Below, piece after piece: positions 1-8,700 of a DNA stretch of 64,000 bases. Below the pieces are notes generated by a model. It did no database searches, had not been told where the DNA came from, and was given only the letters and a program-made list of their open reading frames with translations. The stretch lies in NCBI GenBank assembly GCA_000143165.1, contig CP002084.1, forward strand, positions 1,580,001 to 1,644,000, in the 5' to 3' direction. The stretch's first letter is position 1; every line of letters starts with the position of its first letter. The translations under genes and the position numbers were made by a program. The DNA comes from Dehalogenimonas lykanthroporepellens BL-DC-9. Lineage in GTDB: Bacteria; Chloroflexota; Dehalococcoidia; Dehalococcoidales; Dehalococcoidaceae.

Positions 1-478
1 CCATCTCGCTTCCCAGCGCATCCTCTTTTTTCCGCAACCCCTGCCAGATGGTCCAGGCCATCAGGCCGCCGAACACGGCCAGCAGCACAACGGCATCGAG
101 ATGGGTGATCTCGCCATCCCAGAGTTGCCAAGCCGCCAGGGCGGTCACCACCGTGAGGATGGGCAGTTCCTTGCGCAGCACCTGCGAATGTACGGCGATG
201 GGGCTGATCAATGCTGTCACCCCCAGGATCAGGGCGATGTTGGTGATGTTCGAGCCGTAGGCGTTCCCCAGGGCGATGCCCGGGTTACCCTGCGAAGCGG
301 CCAGCGCCGATACCACCATCTCCGGCGCGGAGGTGCCAAACCCGACAATCACCATGCCGATCAAGAGCGGCGGCATGCCGAAATGGCGGGCGGTGGAGGC
401 TGATCCCTCCACAAAACGGTCGGCGCTCCAGACGAGGAGCGCCAAACCAAAAATTACAGCGATGAAGGCCAGTGTCAT
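1..478 (-). CDS. Calcium/sodium antiporter (YrbG type), 3' end outside window
   Basis: The first 159 codons are present and the gene runs off the left edge. It is an integral membrane cation exchanger of the CaCA superfamily, which trades Na+ against Ca2+ across the inner membrane. Residues about 38-48 carry the signature GFGTSAPEMVV, followed by GNAYGSNITNIALILG, the alpha-1 repeat that forms the ion-binding site in this family. Hydrophobic helices lie on both sides, starting at the N-terminus (MTLAFIAVIFGLALLVW). The start is the ATG at 476-478, in frame with the first helix. It looks like ordinary chromosomal background rather than part of the mobile region. Only the C-terminal half cannot be assessed. 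Confidence 0.9.
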   Translation of the reverse strand, partial: MTLAFIAVIFGLALLVWSADRFVEGSASTARHFGMPPLLIGMVIVGFGTSAPEMVVSALAASQGNPGIALGNAYGSNITNIALILGVTALISPIAVHSQVLRKELPILTVVTALAAWQLWDGEITHLDAVVLLAVFGGLMAWTIWQGLRKKEDALGSEM

Positions 479-514
479 ACAGAACAAAAACTCCCTGAAA
501 GCATATGCACGGGA

Positions 515-748
515 TTACCCCTTCGGCGGATATGGATCGTTCCCGTGGCTGTCCTTGTTCTGGATCTTCCCATCCTTGCCGTGGATGTAGAACTCGGTGC
601 CTTGGTTCTGGCTGATCTTGCGTCCGGCATCAACGGCATCCTGCTTCTTGTCGAAGTGACCGCTGCTACGGGTCGCGCCGTCCTTCTTGACGTCCCAACC
701 GCCGTCGGCGTTGGGCACGACATGATGTGATCCTGGTTTTTTTGGCAT
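515..748 (-). CDS. DUF2188 domain small protein
   Basis: A 77-residue, soluble, charged protein beginning MPKKPGSHHVVPNADGGWDV. The pattern HHVVP..DGGWDVK.DGA.R.S..F..K..A...GR.IS.NQG.E..IH..DG.I..KDS.G.DP.PPKG matches DUF2188, a small domain often found alone in bacteria and of unproven function. The ATG at 748 is preferred over an upstream in-frame codon at 781 because a strong AGGAGG lies just before it. It begins 38 bp downstream of the original stop codon of the disrupted hamB gene, on the same strand, so it could once have been the last gene of the defence operon. Confidence 0.8.
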   Translation of the reverse strand: MPKKPGSHHVVPNADGGWDVKKDGATRSSGHFDKKQDAVDAGRKISQNQGTEFYIHGKDGKIQNKDSHGNDPYPPKG

Positions 749-786
749 GGTCGCCTCCTGTGTCTTTGTCTTGAGTAACACCTTAG

Positions 787-977
787 CTATTCAGACGGAA
801 TTATTTCGATCCGAGGATCACGACTAATCAAATCAAAACGTCCGTCAGTCGCCCTCGTGAAAGCAAATCGGTAATCATCAGCAATGCGATCAAATGGCCA
901 TTCTTCTGAAACTTTAACCGCCATCCTCTGGAGTCCGTCCGGACTGCATAGGTACATGCTCTGATTGTAACGACGAA
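787..977 (-). pseudogene. hamB 3' fragment C (last part of the split helicase gene)
   Basis: This is the C-terminal end of the Hachiman helicase gene, cut off by the first IS256-family element. The in-frame remnant reads YNQSMYLCSPDGLQRMAV and ends IEIIPSE-stop at 787. A start inside the IS end would allow a 74-residue ORF, but that is an artefact of the insertion. The last 10 bp (968-977, taacgacgaa) are one copy of the target duplication; the other is 2352-2361. Joining across a single copy fuses this frame to the 2362-2947 fragment without a shift. Confidence 0.85.
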
Positions 978-2351
978 GGTAGTGTCCCGTCAAGTGGTGT
1001 AAATTCATCATTGGTGGTTTCCCGAATAATCAAGCTGGTAAAGCCATGATCAGGGGTTCCTCCTGCGCCCCTTCCAGCGTTTTCTTCATCGAATCCAAAG
1101 AAAAGTAGCGTCGTCCGACCTCCCACTCGTCCTGCTGTTCCATTAACACCGCCCCAATCAGCCTGATTACCGATTGGCTGTTGGGAAAGATGCCGACCAC
1201 ATTACTGCGGCGCTTGATTTCCTTGTTCAGTCTCTCCAGGGGATTGGTAGAGTACAGTTGCCGCCAGTGTTCCCGGGGGAAGGCGGTATAGGCCAGGATA
1301 TCCGGTTCTGCCTCTTCCAATTGGTCGGCAACAGGACCGAATCGGAGTCTGAGGTTATCGGCTACCCGGCGGAGCTGGCTGTAAGCGCTGTCGCGGTCAG
1401 GTTGAGCGAAGATGGTCCGGATAGCGGCAGATACCATAGCCTGGGCGCCCCGCGGCACTCTGGCCAGCGCATTGCGCATGAAGTGCACCCGGCAGCGTTG
1501 CCACGATACCCCGGTGAGTACCGTGCTGATGGCTTCCTTCAGTCCCAGATGAGCATCACTGATTACCAGCATCACCCCGCTCAAACCACGGCTGACCAAC
1601 CCCCGCAGAAACTCTTTCCAGAATACACCGTCTTCACTGGGGCCGACCTCAAGCCCGATGATCTCGCGTTCTCCGGTTTCACGGACGCCGTAGGCGATAA
1701 TTACCGCCTGACTGACCACCCGCCCTGAATCCCTGACCTTGACGTAGGTCGCATCCAGCCACAGATAGGGATAACGCCATAACAAAGGCCGGTGGCGCCA
1801 TCGTTCCACTTCATCGTCCAGAGCCCCGCATATTCGCGATACCTCGCTCTTACTGACCCCGTTAAGCCCCAGTGACTGAACCAGAGATTCCACCTTGCGG
1901 GTGCTGATGCCCAATACATAGGCTTCCTGGATTACCGCCAGCAAGGCTTGTTCCGCCCGGCGCCGGGGCTCGAGCAAGCTGGGGAAATAACTGCCGTCCC
2001 GCAACCGGGGAATCGCCAAGGGTATCGTGCCGGCCCGGGTGTCCCAGATACGCCCCCGGTAGCCGTTACGGTAGGTTAAACGACCGTTACTGCGCTCATG
2101 TTTCTCAGCTCCGGTCTTCTGCTTAACCTCAAGCTCCATGACCGCTTCGGCCAGCATTTTCACCCCTTCTTTTAGAAAATCAAGCTCGCTGTCACTTCCT
2201 GACTTGCGTAGCAATTCCAAAAGTGTCATCCTGTCTTTGGCCATTGTCGTGGTTACCTCCTGAAAGTTTGTGTTGTTACTTTCTTTCAAGAAACCACACA
2301 ATGGCCTGCTTTTTCAACTCCAGGAATTTACACCACGTATTGGGATTCTAC
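978..2351 (-). mobile_element. IS256-family insertion sequence, copy 1
   Basis: A 1,374-bp element with imperfect terminal inverted repeats of about 28 bp. The left end reads GTAGTGTCCCGTCAAGTGG and the right end, reverse-complemented, GTAGAATCCCAATACGTGG; both continue with the same TGTAAATTC. It is flanked by a 10-bp direct repeat, taacgacgaa, at 968-977 and 2352-2361, the target duplication. It carries one transposase gene and no cargo. A second element of the same length and orientation lies at 2948-4321 with only scattered substitutions, so the two copies are recent. It interrupts the hamB reading frame. Confidence 0.92.
1030..2244 (-). CDS. IS256-family transposase, copy 1
   Basis: A 404-residue mutator-type transposase. 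Visible hallmarks are the LDATYVKVRD motif (catalytic Asp about 164), VISDAHLGLKEAI (Asp about 230), the C-x2-H pattern in RCRVHF, and NPLERLNKEIKRR (catalytic Glu about 337). Together these give the DDE triad of the family. The length fits the family's usual 390-420 residues. The ATG at 2244 (MAKDRMTLLELL) is chosen because AGGAGG lies about 10 bp upstream; an in-frame ATG 57 bp further out lacks such a site. It differs from copy 2 at a handful of residues (for example SNGRL versus SDGRL, EQALLA versus EHALLA). It appears intact and potentially active. Confidence 0.95.
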   Translation of the reverse strand: MAKDRMTLLELLRKSGSDSELDFLKEGVKMLAEAVMELEVKQKTGAEKHERSNGRLTYRNGYRGRIWDTRAGTIPLAIPRLRDGSYFPSLLEPRRRAEQALLAVIQEAYVLGISTRKVESLVQSLGLNGVSKSEVSRICGALDDEVERWRHRPLLWRYPYLWLDATYVKVRDSGRVVSQAVIIAYGVRETGEREIIGLEVGPSEDGVFWKEFLRGLVSRGLSGVMLVISDAHLGLKEAISTVLTGVSWQRCRVHFMRNALARVPRGAQAMVSAAIRTIFAQPDRDSAYSQLRRVADNLRLRFGPVADQLEEAEPDILAYTAFPREHWRQLYSTNPLERLNKEIKRRSNVVGIFPNSQSVIRLIGAVLMEQQDEWEVGRRYFSLDSMKKTLEGAQEEPLIMALPA

Positions 2352-2947
2352 TAACGACGAACCAAGATCGTATCAGCGTCGGGTATCTTCTCCAGAGTAA
2401 ACCTGGGGAACGATGGGATATTGGCTGGTTCACTATCGAAATTGGACCAATGGAGATCAAGCCAAGCCTGAGTCTGCTCGCTGACCTGGCAGCGCAATGC
2501 CGCGATTGTGTCTGGCTCACGAAGCTTTTTACGGACCATGGATGGTGAATTCCCAATATCTATATCACACGAAGCCAGTTCCGTGGCAGACGCACGCGAA
2601 CGCACTCCGGCAAGAAAGGCCCATGCGGCCTTTTCTGAAGGAACGCCAAGCTCAACCAAGAGTGCGATGGCCGCAAGAATCTCCGATAACTCTTCGTTTC
2701 CGATCTGTTTGAGCTGCTGTGCAGCGGCGTGGATCAGCCAAGGGAACTGAAAACCATAGGCCTCCTTGCACGCGTCATCTGCCTCATCGGTCAATTCAAG
2801 AATCTCACGCATCGGGCAGCCTGAAATCCAAGCTCCCCGAATCATGTCTAAAACATTCTTTTCAGGAAGATTGACAACAACACCTTTGGCATTCTCCCGC
2901 GCCCATTCTTCCAGCCATTCCAGAAATGTCAGCGTGGACTGAAGGTT
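2352..2947 (-). pseudogene. hamB fragment B (middle part of the C-terminal region)
   Basis: An open frame of about 198 codons trapped between the two IS256 copies. It runs from NLQSTLTFLEWLEEWAREN through EKNVLDMIRGAWISGCPMRE to PDADTILVRR, where the stop is made by the IS end. Read alone it resembles a 164-residue protein starting at an internal ATG (2845), but the frame stays open back to the IS boundary at 2947. There it matches the truncated end (DADKNLQ) of the large helicase frame. The sequence is helical and acidic, resembling the C-terminal winged/HhH regions of Ski2-like helicases. Flanking duplications are taacgacgaa (2352-2361) and tgaaggtt (2940-2947). Confidence 0.85.
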
Positions 2948-4321
2948 GGTAGTGTCCCGTCAAGTGGTGTAAATTCATCATTGGTGGTTTCCCGAATAAT
3001 CAAGCTGGTAAAGCCATGATCAGGGGTTCCTCCTGCGCCCCTTCCAGCGTTTTCTTCATCGAATCCAAAGAAAAGTAGCGTCGTCCGACCTCCCACTCGT
3101 CCTGCTGTTCCATTAACACCGCCCCAATCAGCCTGATTACCGATTGGCTGTTGGGAAAGATGCCGACCACATTACTGCGGCGCTTGATTTCCTTATTCAG
3201 TCTCTCCAGGGGATTGGTAGAGTACAGTTGCCGCCAGTGTTCCCGGGGGAAAGCGGTATAGGCCAGGATATCCGGTTCTGCCTCTTCCAGTTGGTCGGCA
3301 ACAGGACCGAATCGGAGTCTGAGGTTATCGGCTACCCGGCGGAGCTGGCTGCAAGCGCTGTCGCGGTCAGGTTGAGCGAAGATGGTACGGATAGCGGCAG
3401 ATACCATAGCCTGGGCGCCCCGTGGCACTCTGGCCAGCGCATTGCGCATGAAGTGCACCCGGCAACGTTGCCACGATACCCCGGTGAGTACCGTGCTGAT
3501 GGCTTCCTTCAGCCCCAGATGAGCATCACTGATTACCAGCATCACCCCGCTCAAACCACGGCTGACCAGCCCCCGCAGAAACTCTTTCCAGAATACACCG
3601 TCTTCACTGGGGCCGACCTCAAGCCCGATGATCTCGCGTTCTCCGGTTTCCCGGACGCCGTAGGCGATAATTACCGCCTGACTGACCACCCGCCCGGTAT
3701 CCCTGACCTTGACGTAGGTCGCATCCAGCCACAGATAGGGATAACGCCATAACAAAGGCCGGTGACGCCATCGTTCCACTTCATCGTCCAGAGCCCCGCA
3801 TATTCGCGATACCTCGCTCTTACTGACCCCGTTAAGACCCAGTGACTGAACCAGAGATTCCACCTTGCGGGTGCTGATGCCCAACACATAGGCTTCCTGG
3901 ATTACCGCCAGCAAGGCATGTTCCGCCCGGCGCCGGGGCTCGAGCAAGCTGGGGAAATAACTGCCGTCCCGCAACCGGGGAATCGCCAAGGGTATCGTGC
4001 CGGCCCGGGTGTCCCAGATACGCCCCCGGTAGCCGTTACGGTAGGTTAAACGACCGTCACTGCGCTCATGTTTCTCAGCTCCGGTCTTCTGCTTAACCTC
4101 AAGCTCCATGACCGCTTCGGCCAGCATTTTCACCCCTTCTCTCAGAAAATCAAGATCACCGTCGCTTCCTGACTTGCGTAGCAGTTCCAAAAGTGTCATC
4201 CTGTCTTTGGCCATTGTTGTGGTTACCTCCTGAAAGTTTGTGTTGTTACTTTCTTTCAAGAAACCACACAATGGCCTGCTTTTTCAATTCCAGGAATTTA
4301 CACCACGTACGGGGATTCTAC
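2948..4321 (-). mobile_element. IS256-family insertion sequence, copy 2
   Basis: A 1,374-bp element with the same ends and orientation as the copy at 978-2351. It is flanked by an 8-bp direct repeat, tgaaggtt, at 2940-2947 and 4322-4329. Its insertion supplies the TAG stop (4318-4320) that ends the current hamB frame. The two elements are direct repeats 596 bp apart, so recombination between them would delete the middle hamB fragment and leave one element. Confidence 0.92.
3000..4214 (-). CDS. IS256-family transposase, copy 2
   Basis: The same 404-residue DDE transposase as at 1030-2244, with the same motifs LDATYVKVRD, VISDAHLG and NPLERLNKEIKRR. Substitutions are few (SDGDLDFLREG versus SDSELDFLKEG; RDTGRV versus RDSGRV; DSACSQL versus DSAYSQL) and none touches the catalytic residues. 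The start at 4214 is chosen for the strong AGGAGG site upstream. It looks complete. Because the proteins are nearly identical, either copy could act on both elements. Confidence 0.95.
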   Translation of the reverse strand: MAKDRMTLLELLRKSGSDGDLDFLREGVKMLAEAVMELEVKQKTGAEKHERSDGRLTYRNGYRGRIWDTRAGTIPLAIPRLRDGSYFPSLLEPRRRAEHALLAVIQEAYVLGISTRKVESLVQSLGLNGVSKSEVSRICGALDDEVERWRHRPLLWRYPYLWLDATYVKVRDTGRVVSQAVIIAYGVRETGEREIIGLEVGPSEDGVFWKEFLRGLVSRGLSGVMLVISDAHLGLKEAISTVLTGVSWQRCRVHFMRNALARVPRGAQAMVSAAIRTIFAQPDRDSACSQLRRVADNLRLRFGPVADQLEEAEPDILAYTAFPREHWRQLYSTNPLERLNKEIKRRSNVVGIFPNSQSVIRLIGAVLMEQQDEWEVGRRYFSLDSMKKTLEGAQEEPLIMALPA

Positions 4322-6924
4322 TGAAGGTTTTTGTCTGCGTCACTTAAAAACTGCGCATATTGGAGAAATTGTTCACGATCCCTATACACGTTTGATGCGA
4401 CTGAAACGGGAAGCCCTGATGCCACATACGCCTTTCTCTGGCTTGGTTCAGGTGTCATCTCAACTATTTTTTTAGCTCTTGCAGCAAGAAACCTGATCAA
4501 CTCATCGGCATCGATTGAGAATGTACTGTTTGGGGCTTGGATGGCGGCCAATGAACTCCGGAAGACGGTGTCGGCCCACACTTCTGGGTTTTCCAAATTA
4601 GGATTAACTTCAGGATCTTCATGGAGAGCGAGAAGGCCATCGTCAATAAGGTCCATAATTTCAAGGCAACCGGCAGCAACTTGTTCACTCAGATTGGAAA
4701 AATCATTTTCAGCAACCATGGTCATGAGGTCTTCGAAGTCTATGCCAGCCCTTTCGGCGGCTTGATGGATAATTCCAAGTGCAAAGAGCAGACCGCTTTC
4801 AACGGGCTTGCTTTGGCTGACGTTGAAATAACCTGCCGCCAATTCTCGGTCCTGTCTGATCTGCCAATCTTCTCTTGTCTCATCGATGGCATAGAGAACT
4901 TTCCCCTCGCCATCAACAAAAGCTCGTCCTGCACGGCCGCAAATGTTCCAGAAATCCCTATGATCAATAGGCTGATCCGTTTGGTAAGGAGTGGCAACGA
5001 TTACAGAAGAAATGCCGATATTGACACCTTGAGCCAGCGTGGACGACGCGATAATGATTTTGGGTGAAGTTGAACGCATCAGGCGTTCTGTGGCCATTCG
5101 TACCTGGGATGGGAGTTTATTGCTATGGCATATTATGCCTTTCCTTGCAGCCGTCAGCTCCACCGCACTGTCTTGTAGCTCCTCTTGGCATGTAGCCAGA
5201 AAAGCGTTCCATTCATTTTTAGGCCAATTGTGATCTTCAGCATTTTCTCCGATAGCAGTGAGAACACAAGCAGCGAGCCCTGGAATACTATTTGCCCTGG
5301 CTGAAAATATCATCACAGGCCCTACTGAACATAATCGTACTGCAGATGCCGCAACCGCTTCATTTTTATTCTGAGGGAAAAGGGACCTCCGATTTTTCCA
5401 CCGCGTAAGTTTATGGTCATACTGCCTTTTGCATTTGCTCGCGATAATAAATTGGCGATTAAATGAAGCAAAATCGCCTTTCCAGTCAATCCGTACGCTG
5501 CTTCCTTGCCAGCGTAGGATTCCAAATCGTTCCGACGATGGCTTCCAACCGGATCTTGCAACATTCCCAACATCTCCGGTTAACCACACAGCAAGCTCAT
5601 CCGGGTTGGGCAAAACAGCAGAAAGCAAGAGTATTCGACATGCGGAAGATCTGGCCAACACTCTAAGGTGGTCTATAAAAATCTCGTTCTTAACGTATCT
5701 CTTGTCCGCACCAATCAGGTGCCCTTCATCGATAATGATGAGCCTGATATCATTCAGAAGCTCTGGAGAGGATCGTAATATTGCCCTGATTTTTTCGGGC
5801 GTTGCTATGGTGATAGTGGAGTCTTTGGCGATCTGTCTATCAGCGGAGCTAAGTCGAAACCCGCCATAGAGATGAGAGACAAGAAATCCGCACCGATCAA
5901 AAATTTGACCTAAAGTCTGCTCGATTTCCAATGCCAGCGACCGAAACGGGGCTAAATATAATATCTTTGCGTCAGGGTTTTCGTGGAGTGTTTGAAGAAT
6001 GGCAAGTTCGGCAACCCGCGTTTTCCCTGAGCTGGTTCGCATGTTCACAACAGCACCGGTACGACCTTGACCAAGTGTTATAGGAATAGCGTCGAGCTGG
6101 GATCGCCACAGTTCTGTGACGGATTTCGATGCGAAGGCGTGCAGTCTTATATAGCGACTTAAAAGAGATGAGTCGCCAGGAAAATATGGCGGCAAGGCGT
6201 GCCACAAGGATGCCTGACCGTTTCCAGATATCATAAGCCTAAGCAGACGAGCTATCCACCAGTGCGAGGGAGAATCGTAATCTGAGGCGAGCTCCATAGC
6301 GATGTTTAAGTTTTCTATGGAAGCTGCTAAAAGCTGCTGATTTCCTGTGGCAAAATATTCGAGAACAAGGGAAGTTGACCGCGAAATTGATAGTGTGACC
6401 GCATGGTCACATAGCGACCATGCGTCGGTCATAGTTGAGAGATCCGCCAGCAGATACTGATTTGCTTCAAGGATTACATCGGCAGGCCTTTTGCGAATAA
6501 GCGATGCTACAATTCTTGCCAACGGAGTCAGCAATTCCGCTTTCCGGATGTAAACAAAGGCCCGTGAATATTGGCCAGACGCATGAAAGGCCATTGAAGC
6601 GATCAGGACATGAAAACTACTCGTAAGCTCTGTCTCTGCGTAAGGCGCATGAACATTGATGAGAAGGGCCGCTGCCTCTTCCATGGCAGTTATTGCTTCA
6701 TCGGTTAATCTGGCCTCAGCCAGGCTAACCCCTGCCGCAAGAATTGAGTAAGCTGATAAAGTGACTTTGTCTGTAAGTGCGGCATCAAATGATGGGAAAT
6801 TATCTTCCGATTCGCCGACCTCGTATAGAACATATCTCGCACTAGACTGGGCAAATAGATTTTCTATGTGGCCAGCTTGATGTTGTTGCAGGATTTCCCT
6901 GGCCTTCTCAGTCGGGATCGGCAT
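4318..6924 (-). CDS. hamB: Hachiman helicase HamB, C-terminus truncated by an IS256 insertion
   Basis: An 868-residue superfamily 2 (Ski2/DEAD-like) helicase, the effector-control partner of HamA in Hachiman. The first about 270 residues are helical and repeat-like. The ATPase core follows: Walker A TSSGKT (297-302), motif Ia LAPFRSL, motif II DEGH (399-402), motif III LLLSAVLPN, ASSTLAQGVNIG and motif VI ICGRAGRA. The start ATG at 6924 overlaps the hamA stop by 17 bp, indicating translational coupling. The frame ends at Q868 in a stop contributed by the IS at 2948-4321. The uninterrupted gene would be 1,123 codons, so about 255 C-terminal residues are lost while the whole helicase core remains. 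Whether the truncated protein works is unknown. Confidence 0.85.
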   Translation of the reverse strand: MPIPTEKAREILQQHQAGHIENLFAQSSARYVLYEVGESEDNFPSFDAALTDKVTLSAYSILAAGVSLAEARLTDEAITAMEEAAALLINVHAPYAETELTSSFHVLIASMAFHASGQYSRAFVYIRKAELLTPLARIVASLIRKRPADVILEANQYLLADLSTMTDAWSLCDHAVTLSISRSTSLVLEYFATGNQQLLAASIENLNIAMELASDYDSPSHWWIARLLRLMISGNGQASLWHALPPYFPGDSSLLSRYIRLHAFASKSVTELWRSQLDAIPITLGQGRTGAVVNMRTSSGKTRVAELAILQTLHENPDAKILYLAPFRSLALEIEQTLGQIFDRCGFLVSHLYGGFRLSSADRQIAKDSTITIATPEKIRAILRSSPELLNDIRLIIIDEGHLIGADKRYVKNEIFIDHLRVLARSSACRILLLSAVLPNPDELAVWLTGDVGNVARSGWKPSSERFGILRWQGSSVRIDWKGDFASFNRQFIIASKCKRQYDHKLTRWKNRRSLFPQNKNEAVAASAVRLCSVGPVMIFSARANSIPGLAACVLTAIGENAEDHNWPKNEWNAFLATCQEELQDSAVELTAARKGIICHSNKLPSQVRMATERLMRSTSPKIIIASSTLAQGVNIGISSVIVATPYQTDQPIDHRDFWNICGRAGRAFVDGEGKVLYAIDETREDWQIRQDRELAAGYFNVSQSKPVESGLLFALGIIHQAAERAGIDFEDLMTMVAENDFSNLSEQVAAGCLEIMDLIDDGLLALHEDPEVNPNLENPEVWADTVFRSSLAAIQAPNSTFSIDADELIRFLAARAKKIVEMTPEPSQRKAYVASGLPVSVASNVYRDREQFLQYAQFLSDADKNLQ

Positions 6925-7732
6925 GAGCTAACTCCTCAATCCCGTTAAAACAATCTTCGACCAAATTCCCAGGAGAATCAATTCCTAAGGAAATCATTAC
7001 AAGAGTTCTCAGGGCTGCAGAAGTGTGCTGGTTGACTTTCGACTTGCTATTGTCAGTACTGAGGAGGAATCCAACGTAACTGAGATCAAGTCTGCCTTGA
7101 GCCATCTTTACAGAGCAGTCTTCAACTCGATCTGCAAGTTCAATGTTGTTCTGCTCATACAAACGATCTGCCACAAATTGAAGAGAAGCAGGCAGCCCTG
7201 CTTGATGCGAACGTACAAGCCCACTGACAATATCCTGGATTGCCTTCTTTGAAGGGGTTCCACGAAATTTCGCTTCTCCGATTATTATTCTTGCCCGCCT
7301 CGAGGTAAAATCAAAGGCCAGTACATCATCGCCTTTCATAGCTTGATCGACATTCGGGTTATAACGAAGACGGTAAACAGGCAGGTTGGCACCAGATGCA
7401 GCACATATGTACTCGGCCAAGAATACCTCTGCCAAGTTTCCTTTTCTCGTTGTATCTGATGTGGGAAATCGTCGGATATTGGTATCCTCGATTGGATAGC
7501 CAAGAGCGCGAAGATTTTTTATTTTTCGGCGGTCTTGAGCAATCATTGCGGCGCTGACATGATGCTTTACAAGGGCGTCGCGCAATTGACTAATGGTTTC
7601 AGGACGGCAATCGACGTCCTGAGCCAGAGAACGATGAGGGACACCGCTATTTGTAGACCCATCTTCCGCAACGGTATAACAACCAAAGACTTCAGGGACT
7701 GGATGGTCTCCTAATATTTTTCGAGGTGGCAT
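6908..7732 (-). CDS. hamA: Hachiman nuclease HamA (DUF1837)
   Basis: A 274-residue protein of the HamA/DUF1837 family, which provides the nuclease of Hachiman and is held in check by the HamB helicase until DNA damage or phage replication. A PD-(D/E)xK-like set can be read: Glu102 in GNLAEVFLAEY, Asp135-Asp136 in MKGDDVLAFDF, and Glu153-x-Lys155 in IIGEAKF. The N-terminal about 90 residues are family-variable. The ATG at 7732 overlaps the stop of the DprA-like gene by one base (TAATG), and its 3' end overlaps hamB by 17 bp. The helicase partner directly downstream strongly supports the call. Base composition is more AT-rich than the phage block. Confidence 0.82.
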   Translation of the reverse strand: MPPRKILGDHPVPEVFGCYTVAEDGSTNSGVPHRSLAQDVDCRPETISQLRDALVKHHVSAAMIAQDRRKIKNLRALGYPIEDTNIRRFPTSDTTRKGNLAEVFLAEYICAASGANLPVYRLRYNPNVDQAMKGDDVLAFDFTSRRARIIIGEAKFRGTPSKKAIQDIVSGLVRSHQAGLPASLQFVADRLYEQNNIELADRVEDCSVKMAQGRLDLSYVGFLLSTDNSKSKVNQHTSAALRTLVMISLGIDSPGNLVEDCFNGIEELAHADPD

Positions 7733-8700
7733 TAGCTTCTCTTTTTATCTTGATCGGTGACCAAGTTGAAAAGACTCTGTTCTTTCGGAGATGAAGTCCT
7801 CCACGACTGCTTGGCAACGACCTCTCTTACTTTATCCAGCGAGGGAATCCCTTCCCGATTGCCACGGACAGGCATGCCGCCCTGTTTTATGAAATAGGGA
7901 TTGGCCTCAGCAGAAGGGCCTGGCTCTGCGAAATCGATTACAAACAGTGGCCTTTTGCGTTTAAGAGTTTCCTCTCCGGCTGCGAACGTACCACCGGTCA
8001 GCCCCGATTCCACGAGGATCATCGCATCAGAGAGACCAATGATCGTGCTGTTTCGTTTCATCGCATTCCGGCCGCTCCATGTGAGACGCGGAGGGAATTG
8101 GGATACCACCAGGTGGTTACTGGCCGATAAGAGGTTGGCAACATCTCGTTTTCTCTGGAAACGAAGAATTCCCTCTACGAGGACGAAGATCGTGGTGCCG
8201 CCGTTTTCCATGGCAGTTTTGTGGGCCGCCATATCAACACCATGCGCATACCCACTCACTACGCATATTCCCTCTTTGGCAAGCTGCAACGCACATCGCC
8301 CAGTGATCGCCAGTCCTTTATCTGAAGCCTTTCTCGAACCGCAAAAACCCACACCAGGTTCGTCAAAAAGTGATTGGTTCCCCTGGACAAAAAGTACCGG
8401 TGGTGCATCAGACTGAAGAATTTTCTCAATCCGTTCAGGATAGGAAGCTGCCCCCTGCCAGATGACACTCACGCCTTGATGTTCAAGCTCTTCAGCAGTC
8501 TTGACCGCCTCAACTTGGGCGTCCACGATATTTTGGGCCACATCAGGCTTTACGCCAATCTCCGCAGCAAGAGAATGAGCAGACAAACAGATTTCCCGGG
8601 CAGCATTCTCACCGTGAGCCACAGCATAGGTGAGTAAACGCCGAAGGGCTGCTTCGCCTGATCCTTTCGCTTGGATAAATTGGAGAATGGGTTGAATCAT
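7732..8700 (-). CDS. shosA: DprA/Smf-like protein, ShosA-type
   Basis: A 322-residue protein with a DprA-type Rossmann-like domain. An N-terminal helical part is followed by VGFCGSRKASDKGLAITGRCA (about 117-137), VVSGYAHGVDMAAH (about 149-162), VLVEG and the serine-rich loop region typical of DNA-processing protein A. In ShosTA defence/toxin-antitoxin pairs a DprA-like protein counteracts a phosphoribosyltransferase-like toxin. The phosphoribosyltransferase gene sits immediately upstream and overlaps by 4 bp (ATGA), supporting that assignment over a housekeeping dprA. It also lies between BREX and Hachiman in one operon. A stand-alone competence role cannot be excluded from sequence, but the context argues against it. 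Confidence 0.75.
   Translation of the reverse strand: MIQPILQFIQAKGSGEAALRRLLTYAVAHGENAAREICLSAHSLAAEIGVKPDVAQNIVDAQVEAVKTAEELEHQGVSVIWQGAASYPERIEKILQSDAPPVLFVQGNQSLFDEPGVGFCGSRKASDKGLAITGRCALQLAKEGICVVSGYAHGVDMAAHKTAMENGGTTIFVLVEGILRFQRKRDVANLLSASNHLVVSQFPPRLTWSGRNAMKRNSTIIGLSDAMILVESGLTGGTFAAGEETLKRKRPLFVIDFAEPGPSAEANPYFIKQGGMPVRGNREGIPSLDKVREVVAKQSWRTSSPKEQSLFNLVTDQDKKRS

Noticed and set aside
2351-2845. Free-standing 164-residue gene at 2351-2845
   Set aside because: The frame stays open upstream to the IS256 boundary and joins the helicase frame exactly across the target duplication, so it is a fragment rather than a gene.
978-4321. The pair of IS256 copies as a composite transposon
   Set aside because: Each copy has its own flanking duplication, and the DNA between is the middle of hamB, so these are two separate insertions.
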